Positions 46,121-54,605 of a stretch of 64,000 bases of DNA are shown piece by piece. The notes below the pieces were generated by a model. It did no database searches. It had not been told where the DNA came from and was given only the letters and a program-made list of their open reading frames with translations. Made by a program: the position numbers and the translations under genes. The stretch is from Streptomyces rugosispiralis (GTDB lineage: Bacteria > Actinomycetota > Actinomycetes > Streptomycetales > Streptomycetaceae), in assembly GCF_024505145.1 (NCBI RefSeq), contig NZ_JANIAA010000002.1:248001-312000 (forward strand), in the 5' to 3' direction. The first letter of the stretch is position 1; each line of letters begins with the position of its first letter.

Positions 46121-47494
46121 TCAGCGACCTTCGATCAGTTCCCCCATCCACGCCTCGATCGCGTCCGGGGTGCGCGGCAGGGCGCCCGACATCAGCCGGG
46201 CTCCTTCGGCGGTGATCACCAGGTCGTCCTCGACGCGTACCCCGATGCCCCGCAGTTCGTCCGGCAGCGTCTCGTCGTCGGCCTGGAGGTAGAGGCCGGG
46301 CTCGACCGTGAGCACCTGGCCCTCCGCCAGCACCCCGTCCAGATAGGTTTCCGCCCGCGCCTGCGCGCAGTCGTGGACGTCGAGCCCGAGCATATGTCCG
46401 CTGCTGCACAGGGTGTAGCGACGGTGGAAGTCGCCCTCGGGGCTTTTGAGCACACCCCATTCCGCGAGCCCCTCCGCGATCACGCGCATCGCGGCCCGGT
46501 GGAAGTCACGGAAGCTCGCGCCCGGCCTGAGCGCCGCGATGCCCGCGTCCTGGGCGGCGAGCACGAGGTCGTACACCTGCCGTTGCACGGGGGAGAACCG
46601 CCCGGAGAGCGGGAGGGTGCGCGTGATGTCGGCGGTGTAGAGGCTGTCCGTCTCCACGCCCGCGTCCAGAAGCAGCAGCCGCCGTGCGTCCAGGGGCCCG
46701 TCGTTCCGGATCCAGTGCAGGACGCAGGCGTGGGCACCGGACGCCACGATGGTCTCGTAGCCGGTGCCGTTGCCCTCCGCGCGGGCGCGCAGGCCGAAGA
46801 CGCCCTCGATCCAGCGCTCGCCGCGTGGGTGGGCGAGGGCGCGCGGCAGGGCGCGTACCACGTCCTCGAAACCGGCGACCGTGTGGTCCACGGCGAGTTG
46901 CAGCTGCCCCACTTCCCAGACATCCTTGATCAGCCTCAACTCGCTCAGGGCCGCGGACAGTTCGGCGTCGACCGTGGCGTCGCGGCCCGGCGGCAGCTCC
47001 GCCCGGTCGCCGATGGCGGCACAGCGGATGCCGGTCATGCGCTCGGTCTCGTCGAGGTCGGGGCGCCGGCCGACCCAGAACTCGCCGTAGCGCCGGTCCC
47101 GGTAGAAGCCGTCGTCGCCGCGCGGCGAGCGGGGCCGCACATACAGGACCGCCTCATGCCGGTGGGGCCCGTCCGGCTCCAGGACCAGGACGTGCCCGGC
47201 CTGCTCTTCGCCGGTCAGACCGGTGAGCCAGGCGTACGCGCTGTGCGGCCGGAAGCGGTGGTCGCAGTCGTTCGAGCGGACCCGCAGCTCTCCCGCGGGG
47301 ATGACCAGCCGCTCACCCGGGAAGCGGGCGGACAGCCGGGCGCGGCGAGCGGGGGTGAAGTCGGCGGCGGCCTGCCGGATGTCCGCGGGCAGCGGCATCG
47401 GCGCCCAGTCACCCGCCATGAAGACCTCGAACTCCGGTGAGACGGGCAGGTCATGGCCGGCTGTCCGCGGTGCGCCGGTCAGGGGCTCGGTCAT
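46121..47494 (-). CDS. pepP: Xaa-Pro aminopeptidase (M24 family, PepP-like)
   Basis: 457 residues. The N-terminal aminopeptidase P domain (FTPARRARLSARFPGERLVI, RSNDCDHRFRPHSAYAWLTG) is followed by the pita-bread catalytic domain with metal ligands Asp in LLLLDAGVE and ADITRTLPLSG, His in CSSGHMLGLDVHD, Glu in VLTVEPGLY and Glu in RVEDDLVIT. It removes N-terminal residues before proline; cytosolic, two-metal enzyme. ATG 47494 has AAGGAGGA. A 20-bp tandem duplication lies just upstream in its promoter region. Confidence 0.9.
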   Translation of the reverse strand: MTEPLTGAPRTAGHDLPVSPEFEVFMAGDWAPMPLPADIRQAAADFTPARRARLSARFPGERLVIPAGELRVRSNDCDHRFRPHSAYAWLTGLTGEEQAGHVLVLEPDGPHRHEAVLYVRPRSPRGDDGFYRDRRYGEFWVGRRPDLDETERMTGIRCAAIGDRAELPPGRDATVDAELSAALSELRLIKDVWEVGQLQLAVDHTVAGFEDVVRALPRALAHPRGERWIEGVFGLRARAEGNGTGYETIVASGAHACVLHWIRNDGPLDARRLLLLDAGVETDSLYTADITRTLPLSGRFSPVQRQVYDLVLAAQDAGIAALRPGASFRDFHRAAMRVIAEGLAEWGVLKSPEGDFHRRYTLCSSGHMLGLDVHDCAQARAETYLDGVLAEGQVLTVEPGLYLQADDETLPDELRGIGVRVEDDLVITAEGARLMSGALPRTPDAIEAWMGELIEGR

Positions 47495-47505
47495 CGGTCC
47501 TCCTT

Positions 47506-47543
47506 GTTCCGTACGTTGACGAGTCGTTCCGTACCTTGACGAG
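47506..47543. repeat. 20-bp direct repeat upstream of the aminopeptidase gene
   Basis: GTTCCGTACGTTGACGAG (47506-47523) and GTTCCGTACCTTGACGAG (47526-47543) are 17/18 identical with a 20-base period. The first begins 12 bases upstream of the aminopeptidase start. They may be a duplicated regulator site; TTGACG within them could act as a -35 element on the plus strand. Confidence 0.6.
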
Positions 47544-47571
47544 CTCTCCGCGATCCATCGCGTCGAGGGTC

Positions 47572-47586
47572 TTGCACCCTGTGCAA
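47572..47586. promoter_or_regulatory. TTGCAC-CCT-GTGCAA palindrome upstream of collagenase
   Basis: A perfect 6-bp dyad with a 3-base spacer lies 131 bases before the collagenase start, followed by an unusually AT-rich stretch (47587-47640, containing ATTATTACG and ATCACATAG) that probably holds the promoter. It is a plausible operator for either divergent gene. Confidence 0.5.
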
Positions 47587-47716
47587 TTTCACATTATTAC
47601 GTTACGCATCACATAGCACCACACGCTCTCATATGCGGCTCCGCACAGGGCGATTCAGGCCCTGATGAGGCACCGCTGCCCCGTAGCCCTTGTCACCTCC
47701 CCCACAGGAGTCAACG

Positions 47717-50068
47717 GTGTTCCAGTCGAGAATCCCGCGCGGATCCACGCGCAGATGTCTGCTCACAGCCGTGGCGGTGATCACGCTCTGCGTGACGGCG
47801 TCCCCGTCCGGTCACGCGGCCGTCCCCGCTTCCGCGCGGCCCTCGGTGTTACGGCCGGCCGCCTCGCCCGACCCCTTCGACAGGGTCGACCGCCTGGCCG
47901 AGGCCCCGGGCCGGGTACGGAAGGTCCCGGCCCCCGACGGCCTCACCGACGGCGGCGTCCCCGGCACCCGGACGCCCGAGCCGAAGCGCCGAGGACGCGC
48001 CGTCACTCCGCACGCCACACTCGGCACGGCATCCGTGCCCTGCACCCTCGACGGCGTCACCGGCCTGCCCCCGGAGCGGTTCGCCGACTTCCTGGCCGAC
48101 CCCGCCGTCACCGCCGACGGCTGTCTGCGCTCGATCCTGTGGACCTGGGACCAGCGACTCGTCCCCGTCATGTCGGACGAGCACGTCCAGGCCGTCTCCC
48201 GCCGCATCACCCAACTCGCCGCCTCCCACGACGGCAAGGACGGCAGCCATCTGCTGGAGATGTTCACCTATCTGCACGCGGTGGCGTACCAGGACTTCTC
48301 GCACGACGAGATCGACATCACCGACGCGCCGACCGTCGACGCCATGCGCGCGGCCGTCGACGCCTTCGGCTCGGCCGCCCGCACCTTCGACGTCACCCGA
48401 CCCAACGCCGAGACCCTGCGCGAAGCTCTCGACGCGGCCTCCGCCCCCGGCCTGCGCCAGCACCAACTGCCCCTGATCAAGCGGGTTCTGGCCACCATGG
48501 ACGCCCAGCACCCCGAAACCGCCCAGGACACCTCCTGGGCCGGTGCCGCCCTCGCGGCGCTCACGGTGAACTACCTCGGCGTGTATCCCGGCAACAAGGA
48601 CGCCGCCTTCCACGCCGCGGTCACGGCCGACCCCGCATACCGGGCGGCCTTCAGCTCCTTCGCCGGTTACACCCACCTCAAGGACGGGCCCAACGCCTGG
48701 GTGATACGCGACGCGCTCAGCGAGTACGGCCGCTTCGGCCAGATCGAAGGGCTCCGCGACGAGATCGTCCCCGGCCTCGGCAGCCTGCTGGACACCACCG
48801 CCCACAACTTCGGGGACAGCAGCGCGCCCTGGGCGAAGGTCGCCACCTGGCTCGGGGTGTTCGAAGCCTGCGCCCCGTACCACGTGTGCAAGGACGACAT
48901 CGAGAAGCGTCTCTTCCCGTACACGTACGTCTACGGCAACGACGACACCGACGGCATCCAGGTCCGCACCGCCCTCGACCGGGACACCGTGGACCAGCTC
49001 TATTACGCGAGCAAGCAGGTCAAGGCGCAGTTCCACCGTGTGCTCGGCACGGGGGCGCCGCTCGCGGACGACACCAACACCACGCTGCACATCGTCCTGT
49101 ACGGCTCGCGCGCCGACTACGAGAACTTCCACCCGCTCCTCACCGGCATGGACACCAACAACGGCGGCGTCTACATCGAGAGCGGGGCGACCTTCTACAC
49201 CTACCAGCGTCGCGTCCCGCAGGACTCCTCACTGACCCTGGAGGAGCTGTTCCGCCACGAGTACACCCACTACCTCAACGGTCGCTGGGCGGTGCCCGGC
49301 CTCTTCGGCGAGGGACCCTGGTACGAGGGCGACCGGACCACCGCGATGGACGAGGGCACCGCCGAGTTCTTCGACGGCGCCACCCGCGACGACGGCATCC
49401 GGGTCCGCAAGTCCTTGGTCCAGGGGATCATCGACGACACGGCCGGCGGCGGGCCGCGCATGTCCGTGCACCAGCTCCTGCACGCGACGTACGACGGCGA
49501 CGGCTTCCGCTTCTACGACTACGCGGGCACGTTCTTCGAGTTCCTGTGGCTCGAGCACCCCTCCCTCCTGCGGGAGATGTACCGCGATCTGCGCGCCGAC
49601 GACCCCGCGGCCTTCGACGCCTGGCGCGACCGGCTCGGCGGGGACGCGGGGCTGCAGAGCGCGTACGACCGCTTCCTCGACCAACAGATCGCCCACGTCG
49701 GCGACTTGTATGTGCCCCGCACCAGCCACACGCCCCTGGGTGAGCTCCGTGACACCTCGGCCGACCAGATTCGCTCCTCCTTCACCGCGATGACCGCGTC
49801 CGACCCGAGCTGCCATGCCACCGGCGCGCCGACGCGTCCCCGGTTCGTCTGCACCGGCCGGATCACCGCGAACCTGACCGATGCCCGCGACACGGACGCG
49901 GTCTTCGAGGACATGTCCGAGACGGTCGACTACTTCATCCTCGACCGGGCCGCGGGCGGCGACAACAACCTGACCGATATGAACTGCTGGTTCGGCGAGG
50001 TGGACATCTGGTCCGACCAGCGCGCGGGGACCTCGGACTACACCTGCGAGGGTCCCCTCCGCGGCTGA
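47717..50068 (+). CDS. Secreted collagenase (peptidase family M9)
   Basis: 783 residues from GTG 47717 (AGGAG 6 bases upstream). A signal peptide with Arg residues occupies about 1-35 (RGSTRRCLLTAVAVITLCV, likely cleaved after GHA). An activator domain of HEAT-like helices spans about 100-400. The catalytic domain follows: YGSRADYENF, GGVYIESGATFYTYQR, zinc motif HEYTHYLNGR and the third ligand Glu in MDEGTAEFFDG. The C-terminal part (TASDPSCHATGAPTRP, paired Cys) has neither PKD nor collagen-binding PPC domains that clostridial enzymes carry. It should cleave collagen or related extracellular protein. Confidence 0.9.
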   Translation: MFQSRIPRGSTRRCLLTAVAVITLCVTASPSGHAAVPASARPSVLRPAASPDPFDRVDRLAEAPGRVRKVPAPDGLTDGGVPGTRTPEPKRRGRAVTPHATLGTASVPCTLDGVTGLPPERFADFLADPAVTADGCLRSILWTWDQRLVPVMSDEHVQAVSRRITQLAASHDGKDGSHLLEMFTYLHAVAYQDFSHDEIDITDAPTVDAMRAAVDAFGSAARTFDVTRPNAETLREALDAASAPGLRQHQLPLIKRVLATMDAQHPETAQDTSWAGAALAALTVNYLGVYPGNKDAAFHAAVTADPAYRAAFSSFAGYTHLKDGPNAWVIRDALSEYGRFGQIEGLRDEIVPGLGSLLDTTAHNFGDSSAPWAKVATWLGVFEACAPYHVCKDDIEKRLFPYTYVYGNDDTDGIQVRTALDRDTVDQLYYASKQVKAQFHRVLGTGAPLADDTNTTLHIVLYGSRADYENFHPLLTGMDTNNGGVYIESGATFYTYQRRVPQDSSLTLEELFRHEYTHYLNGRWAVPGLFGEGPWYEGDRTTAMDEGTAEFFDGATRDDGIRVRKSLVQGIIDDTAGGGPRMSVHQLLHATYDGDGFRFYDYAGTFFEFLWLEHPSLLREMYRDLRADDPAAFDAWRDRLGGDAGLQSAYDRFLDQQIAHVGDLYVPRTSHTPLGELRDTSADQIRSSFTAMTASDPSCHATGAPTRPRFVCTGRITANLTDARDTDAVFEDMSETVDYFILDRAAGGDNNLTDMNCWFGEVDIWSDQRAGTSDYTCEGPLRG

Positions 50069-50085
50069 TGTGTCACCGGCGTCGA

Positions 50086-50135
50086 GGCCGCGCCCCCGGC
50101 CCATGGTCAAGGCTTCCTGAGCCGGGGGCGCGGCC
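50086..50135. terminator. Strong bidirectional terminator hairpin
   Basis: GGCCGCGCCCCCGGC (50086-50100) and GCCGGGGGCGCGGCC (50121-50135) form a perfect 15-bp stem with a 20-base loop between the convergent collagenase and Rv1733c-like genes. Confidence 0.82.
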
Positions 50136-50150
50136 GCCGTCGGCCGTGAC

Positions 50151-50789
50151 TCAGGGCGAGGTGGTCCAGCGTGGCGCGGTCTCGGCCCACTCGGTGTCCC
50201 ACTCGGCGAGATTGCGCCGACGCAGGACCACGGCGGCGCAGCGGTAGGCGGCGGCACCGGCGAGGGTCACGGTCAGGAAGGCCACAAGCGCCCAGCCCAT
50301 GGTGCGGCTGCGGATCTGCGCGGCGGACATGGGCGGCTCGGCGATCGCGCCGTCCGCGTCGACCCACACATGGACGGAGCTGCCCGCGTTCAGTCCGGGC
50401 AGGACGCCGGTCTCGGCGGTGCGGGTCCGTCCGTTCGGGTCGATGAAGCGGACCGTGGCGGGGTAGCGGTTCTCCCTCGCCTCCGCCGATCCGGGCTCCG
50501 GGTGATCCGGGGCGTCGTGGGTGAGGACGGCGGTGGTGCGGTGCAGGGTCTGCCGGTGGTGCTCGGCGGCCGCGCGGTAGTGGCGGTGGGCGGCGTCACC
50601 GGTGAGGAACATCGCACCGAGCCCCAGGAGCGGCACGAGCAGCAACAGCGCCAGCGCGATCCGGCCCTGGAGGCGGTCGGTGCACCGATAGAGCGGATTG
50701 TGCCGCCAGCGCCAGAGCGACAGGGGATGCACGAGCTCGTGGTGCGGGGGTTCGGGCGGTGGCTGCGCGGGGGGTATTACACCGGACAC
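50151..50789 (-). CDS. Rv1733c-like membrane protein
   Basis: 212 residues from GTG 50789 (AAGGAG 7 bases upstream). An N-terminal cytosolic segment with WRWRHNPLYRCTDRLQGRIA leads into a transmembrane helix (LALLLLVPLLGLGAMFLTG), an extracytoplasmic domain of about 100 residues (PATVRFIDPNGRTRTAET, WVDADGAIAEPP) and a second helix (WALVAFLTVTLAGAAAY). This layout and the N-terminal R-NPL-R signature match the Rv1733c family, a DosR-regulon membrane antigen in mycobacteria; streptomycetes carry several copies. Function unknown. Its presence supports reading this region as part of a dormancy-type island. Confidence 0.8.
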   Translation of the reverse strand: MSGVIPPAQPPPEPPHHELVHPLSLWRWRHNPLYRCTDRLQGRIALALLLLVPLLGLGAMFLTGDAAHRHYRAAAEHHRQTLHRTTAVLTHDAPDHPEPGSAEARENRYPATVRFIDPNGRTRTAETGVLPGLNAGSSVHVWVDADGAIAEPPMSAAQIRSRTMGWALVAFLTVTLAGAAAYRCAAVVLRRRNLAEWDTEWAETAPRWTTSP

Positions 50790-50851
50790 GGTGGTACTCC
50801 TTCGAGAGCAGGCGGCCGACCGCGACCGGGTGCGGGCGGTGCGGTCACGGG

Positions 50852-50865
50852 ACGCCAGCTGGCGT
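50852..50865. promoter_or_regulatory. Perfect 14-bp palindrome upstream of the Rv1733c-like gene
   Basis: ACGCCAGCTGGCGT lies 63 bases upstream of the Rv1733c-like start, in the 149-base gap that separates it from the MreB-like gene. The position suits an operator; no regulator can be assigned. Confidence 0.45.
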
Positions 50866-50938
50866 ACGGGGGTGAAGTACCGGAGACCCCGGCCGTGGGG
50901 CGGCGGGGTCAGCGGGGTCGGCGGAGGAGCGGGCCAGG

Positions 50939-51757
50939 TCAGGGCGGGGACGTACCACTGGCCGACGGATGTGCGTGCGCGGCCCGCAGGATCTTCGCGG
51001 CGCCGCGGATCGCCGCGGTGTGCGGTGCGGGAACCGCCCGCAGCGGCGCGTGAGTGCCGCCGATGAGCCGGTGAGTGAGGTCGGGGCGCAGGGCGCCGCC
51101 GCCGGCCAGGAGGGCTCCCCGGGCCAGGGCCTCGGCGGTGAGGGAGGTGCGGTCCTGCCGGAGCATTGAGGTGATCATGGTGCCGATGGCTTCGCTGATC
51201 TCCGCCGTGGCCCCGGCGCCGGTGAGGTCGGCGGTGCCCAGGGCGGTGCGGCGGGCGTCGAAGACCAGGCCGTCGAGGAGCAGGACCACCTCGGTGAGGT
51301 GGGCTCCGATGTCCACCACGAGCAGCGGCAGGGAGAGGTCGGCGTCCGCGGCCAGGGCGATGGCGCGTGCGGTGGGGACGGTCAGGACCGCGCGCGGGCG
51401 CAGCACCTCCACGGCGGTGCGGGCCCGTTCCCGGTAGGCGGGGCCGTCCAGCACGGGCGCGGTGACCACCACCAGCGGGCGGGTGAGCTGGGGCAGGCGG
51501 TGGCTGAGCAGCCGGTCGAGCATCCGGGCCGTTCCGGGGACGTCGACGATGGCACCGCGCTGGATCGGGTACACCGCCCCGGCACCGGGGGAGGTGATGG
51601 TGGGTACGTCGAGGACCATGCCGCGGCCGGCGATCCAGGCGCGGGTGCGGGCGCTGCCCAGGTCGAGGGCGAGGCCGCAGCAGTGTCGGCACGACGGCCA
51701 GGGCCGGTGCCGGTGCCCGGTGGGGGAGCCGGACCGGAAGCGGCGGAGGACGGTCAT
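50939..51757 (-). CDS. Short MreB-like actin-fold ATPase
   Basis: 272 residues against about 340 for MreB. Actin-superfamily motifs remain: phosphate-1 GLALDLGSARTRAWIAGRG, VYPIQRGAIVDV, phosphate-2 LLVVDIGAHLTEVVLL (MreB has DIGGGTTEV) and adenosine motif LLAGGGALRPDLTHRL. The missing length falls in the subdomain that makes filament contacts, so polymerisation is doubtful. Streptomycetes are known to carry one such short MreB-like gene besides mreB and mbl. ATG 51757 overlaps the stop of the upstream DksA-like gene (ATGA), so the two are co-expressed. Confidence 0.82.
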   Translation of the reverse strand: MTVLRRFRSGSPTGHRHRPWPSCRHCCGLALDLGSARTRAWIAGRGMVLDVPTITSPGAGAVYPIQRGAIVDVPGTARMLDRLLSHRLPQLTRPLVVVTAPVLDGPAYRERARTAVEVLRPRAVLTVPTARAIALAADADLSLPLLVVDIGAHLTEVVLLLDGLVFDARRTALGTADLTGAGATAEISEAIGTMITSMLRQDRTSLTAEALARGALLAGGGALRPDLTHRLIGGTHAPLRAVPAPHTAAIRGAAKILRAAHAHPSASGTSPP

Positions 51758-52119
51758 CGCCCGGCCTCCCGCACCTGCTGGCACCGTGCGCAGTAGCGGG
51801 CCTGCGGAACGATCATCAGGCGTTCGCGTTCGACGGGGCGACGGCACAGGTGGCAGGTGCCGTAGCGGCCCTCGGCGATGCGTCGCAGCGCCGCCTCGAC
51901 GTCGGCGAGGACCATGCGCGCGGAGGCGGCGACTTTGACCTGCACTTCGGCCTGTGCCGCGGAGCGGCGCCGGAGCAGGTCCTCGGCGCGGGGCGCCGCG
52001 GCGATCTGCCGCAGCTGTTCCTGGCGGAAGAGGTGCTGTTCGTGGAGGTTCTCCCGCAGCGCGGCGAGGTCCTCGGGCGACAGGTGCGCGGCAGGGTTGT
52101 CGATGGTCTGGTGGTTCAC
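51754..52119 (-). CDS. DksA/TraR-type C4 zinc-finger protein
   Basis: 121 residues. A long helical hairpin (LAALRENLHEQHLFRQEQL, VLADVEAALRRIAEGRYGT) leads to the zinc finger CHLCRRPVERERLMIVPQ ... RYCARCQQ. Proteins of this type bind the RNA polymerase secondary channel and can modulate transcription in starvation. GTG at 52119 or 52122, after AAAGGGG. Overlaps the MreB-like gene by 4 bases. A similar but distinct paralog precedes it at 52172-52501. Confidence 0.87.
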   Translation of the reverse strand: MNHQTIDNPAAHLSPEDLAALRENLHEQHLFRQEQLRQIAAAPRAEDLLRRRSAAQAEVQVKVAASARMVLADVEAALRRIAEGRYGTCHLCRRPVERERLMIVPQARYCARCQQVREAGR

Positions 52120-52171
52120 CACTTCACCCCTTTGAGCAGGGCGGAGACGAAGACGGGTGGGATGGGGCGGG

Positions 52172-52501
52172 TCAGGCGGTGGCGCGGCCCTGGCAGGCCA
52201 CGCAGTACCGGGTGTAGGGGAGGATCTCCAGGCGTTCGGCGGGGACCGGCTTGGCGCAGCCCTGGCAGGTGCCGTACGTGCCGTCGCCGATACGGGCGAA
52301 CGCCTCGTCGATCTCGGTGAGGACTCGCTGGATCGCCTCCCTCTGCGCGGACACCAGATGGGCGTCCGTGCTCTGGGCGCTCTCGTCGAGGGCGCGCAGC
52401 TGGGCCAGACGGCTGTTGCGGGCGTGTTCCAGGCGCTGGCGGGCCTCATGAGAGGTCAGCCGCCCGGGGCGGGGACCGGTCTGGGCGGTGTCGATCGGCA
52501 C
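52172..52501 (-). CDS. DksA/TraR-type C4 zinc-finger protein (second copy)
   Basis: 109 residues from GTG 52501 (AAAGGA 7 bases upstream). Helical hairpin (LTSHEARQRLEHARNSRLAQ, REAIQRVLTEIDEAFARIGD) then CQGCAKPVPAERLEILPYTR and YCVACQG. Same architecture as the neighbour at 51754 but clearly diverged, so an old duplication. It is the first gene of a minus-strand group (DksA-like 2, DksA-like 1, MreB-like, perhaps Rv1733c-like) and is divergent from the NarL-type kinase gene. Confidence 0.87.
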   Translation of the reverse strand: MPIDTAQTGPRPGRLTSHEARQRLEHARNSRLAQLRALDESAQSTDAHLVSAQREAIQRVLTEIDEAFARIGDGTYGTCQGCAKPVPAERLEILPYTRYCVACQGRATA

Positions 52502-52877
52502 GATGAGGTCCTTTCGCGGAAAGCGCGCTGCGCGCGGCAGTGGCCGCCCGGTTCCGCCCTCCACGGTCTCCATGACCGCGAGCACTGGCCGTACCGGACG
52601 GCTCGATCACCTTCGACTCTGCTCGACCCGGCGCCGGAAGCCCATCGGGCGCGGACCCCATTTGCCCGGGACAGCGGTGACCACGGGGCGACGGCGGGGA
52701 GCGGCGCATGGGTACCCGAGGACCCCGGATATGGGGAACGGACCCCATCGACCGCGCGCGGTGCGGGCGGCAGGCTGTGTCAGGCTCGGTCGTGATCAGT
52801 CGCGGCGGCTCCGCCCGGGGGCGATGAGCGACAGTAGAGCTGATCACACTTGGAGCGCAGAAGGAGGAGTTTCCCCG
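52502..52877. promoter_or_regulatory. Divergent intergenic region with repeated CGGACCCCAT sites
   Basis: This 376-base gap between the DksA-like gene and the kinase gene shows no supported coding sequence. CGGACCCCAT occurs at 52652-52661 and again at 52739-52748; the second is part of the perfect dyad ATGGGG-AACGGA-CCCCAT (52731-52748). These are candidate binding sites for the adjacent NarL-type regulator, or sites controlling both divergent transcripts. Confidence 0.55.
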
Positions 52878-53840
52878 GTGTCGCTGTTCTGGCGGATCTT
52901 CGGGCTCAACGCCCTGGTGCTGGGCACCGCCACGGCGCTGCTGCTGTGGGCGCCGGTGACCGTCTCCGTGCCGGTGCTGCTGACCGAGGCGATCATCCTG
53001 CTCGGCGGCCTCGCCGTCATGCTGGTCGCCAACGGCACCCTGCTGCACTGGGGCCTGGCCCCGCTGGACCGGCTGACCAGGCTGATGACCACCGTCGACC
53101 TGCTGCGCCCGGGTCAGCGGCTGCCCGTGCCCGGCGCCGGCGGCGGCAGCGAGGTGTCCGAGCTGATCCGCACCTTCAACGCCATGCTCGACCGGCTGGA
53201 GCATGAACGCGCCACCTCCAGCGCGCGGGCGCTGCTGGCCCAGGAGGCGGAACGCCGCCGCATCGCCCAGGAGCTGCACGACGAGGTCGGGCAGAGCATG
53301 ACCGCGATCCTGCTGGTGCTCAAGCGCACCGCGGACGACGCCCCCGAGCCGCTGCGCGAGGACCTCCAGCAGGCCCAGGAGATCACCCGGGAGAGCCTGG
53401 ACGAGGTCCGCCGCCTGGTGCGCCGGCTGCGGCCCGGCGTCCTGGACGACCTGGGCCTGGTCAGCGCGCTGACCTCGCTCACGCAGGACTTCGCCACCCA
53501 CACCGGGCTGCGTGTCGTGCGCCGCCTCGACGCCGACCTGCCCGCCCTCGACCAGGAGAGCGAGCTCGTGCTGTACCGGGTGGCTCAGGAGAGCCTGACC
53601 AACGCGGCCCGCCACGCGGACGCGCGGCGGGTCGAGGTGAGCCTGCACCGCGCCGGCGAGGCGGTGGTGCTGGAGATCGCCGACGACGGCCGCGGTATCG
53701 AGGCCGCCTGCGAGGGCGCCGGGATCCGCGGTATGCGCGAACGGGCCCTGCTCGCCGGAGCCACCCTGGACATCACCTCGACGCCCGGCACCGGCACCCG
53801 GATCCGCCTCATCACCCCCGCCCCCAGGAAGCAGCTCTGA
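52878..53840 (+). CDS. NarL-type sensor histidine kinase with intramembrane sensor region
   Basis: 320 residues from GTG 52878 (AAGGAGGAG 8 bases upstream). Two transmembrane helices lie at about 8-25 and 32-55 with only a few residues between, so there is no extracytoplasmic sensor domain. HAMP follows (LAPLDRLTRLMTTVDLL), then HisKA_3 with the phospho-acceptor His in RRRIAQELHDEVGQSM and an HATPase domain (YRVAQESLTNAARHA, DDGRGIEAA, GIRGMRERALLAGA). No GAF domain is present, unlike DosS/DosT. Two bases separate it from its response regulator gene. Confidence 0.9.
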   Translation: MSLFWRIFGLNALVLGTATALLLWAPVTVSVPVLLTEAIILLGGLAVMLVANGTLLHWGLAPLDRLTRLMTTVDLLRPGQRLPVPGAGGGSEVSELIRTFNAMLDRLEHERATSSARALLAQEAERRRIAQELHDEVGQSMTAILLVLKRTADDAPEPLREDLQQAQEITRESLDEVRRLVRRLRPGVLDDLGLVSALTSLTQDFATHTGLRVVRRLDADLPALDQESELVLYRVAQESLTNAARHADARRVEVSLHRAGEAVVLEIADDGRGIEAACEGAGIRGMRERALLAGATLDITSTPGTGTRIRLITPAPRKQL

Positions 53841-53842
53841 CC

Positions 53843-54550
53843 ATGCCCGACCCGACCCCGCCCGGACCCACCACGGCCGCGACGCCGTCTGCGACGGACG
53901 CGGCGCCGATCCGCATCCTGCTCGCCGACGACCACGCTCTCGTACGCCGCGGCGTCCGCCTGATCCTCGACCGGGAACCCGACCTGGAGGTCGTCGCCGA
54001 GGCCGGGGACGGCGCCGAGGCCATCGAGGCGGCCCGGAACCAGGAGATCGACCTGGCCGTGCTCGACATCGCCATGCCGCGCCTGACCGGTCTCCAGGCC
54101 ACCCGCGAGCTGGTGGCGCTCAAGCCGGGCCTGCGCATCCTGATGCTGACGATGCACGACAACGAGCAATACCTGTTCCAGGCGCTCAAGGCCGGGGCCT
54201 GTGGCTATGTGCTGAAGTCGGTCGCCGACCGGGATCTGGTCGCCGCCTGCCGGGCCGCGATGCGCAACGAGCCGTTCCTCTACCCCGGCGCGGTCACCGC
54301 ACTGATCCGCAACTACCTGGACCGCGTCCGCCACGGCGAGGAGGACCCCGACCAGCTCCTCACCCCTCGTGAGGAGGAGGTCCTCAAACTCGTCGCCGAA
54401 GGGCACTCCTCCAAGGAGATCGCCGAGATCCTGTTCATCAGCGTCAAGACCGTGCACCGCCACCGGGCCAACCTGCTGCACAAACTCGGTCTGCACGACC
54501 GGCTGGAGCTGACCCGCTACGCCATCCGCGCCGGTCTCGTCGAACCCTGA
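53843..54550 (+). CDS. NarL/FixJ-type response regulator
   Basis: 235 residues. A 25-residue Pro/Thr/Ala tail precedes the receiver domain: ILLADDHALVRRGVRLIL, phosphorylation Asp in DLAVLDIAMPRLTG, Lys in GYVLKSVADRDL. A LuxR-type HTH follows (LTPREEEVLKLVAEGHSSKE, ISVKTVHRHRANLLHKLG). This is the DevR/NarL architecture. It is paired with the kinase at 52878; the stress island on both sides makes it a candidate controller of those genes (inference only). Confidence 0.91.
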   Translation: MPDPTPPGPTTAATPSATDAAPIRILLADDHALVRRGVRLILDREPDLEVVAEAGDGAEAIEAARNQEIDLAVLDIAMPRLTGLQATRELVALKPGLRILMLTMHDNEQYLFQALKAGACGYVLKSVADRDLVAACRAAMRNEPFLYPGAVTALIRNYLDRVRHGEEDPDQLLTPREEEVLKLVAEGHSSKEIAEILFISVKTVHRHRANLLHKLGLHDRLELTRYAIRAGLVEP

Positions 54551-54605
54551 CGCCCGCCCCGATCACCAGCGGGAAGTCGAGCACCCGGCAGGAAAGGGAC
54601 GGTGC

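Noticed and set aside
52878..54550. Assignment of the NarL-type pair as DosS-DosR or OsdK-OsdR
   Set aside because: The kinase lacks GAF domains and has only two closely spaced helices, so orthology to those oxygen sensors is not supported by sequence; only the general family is stated.
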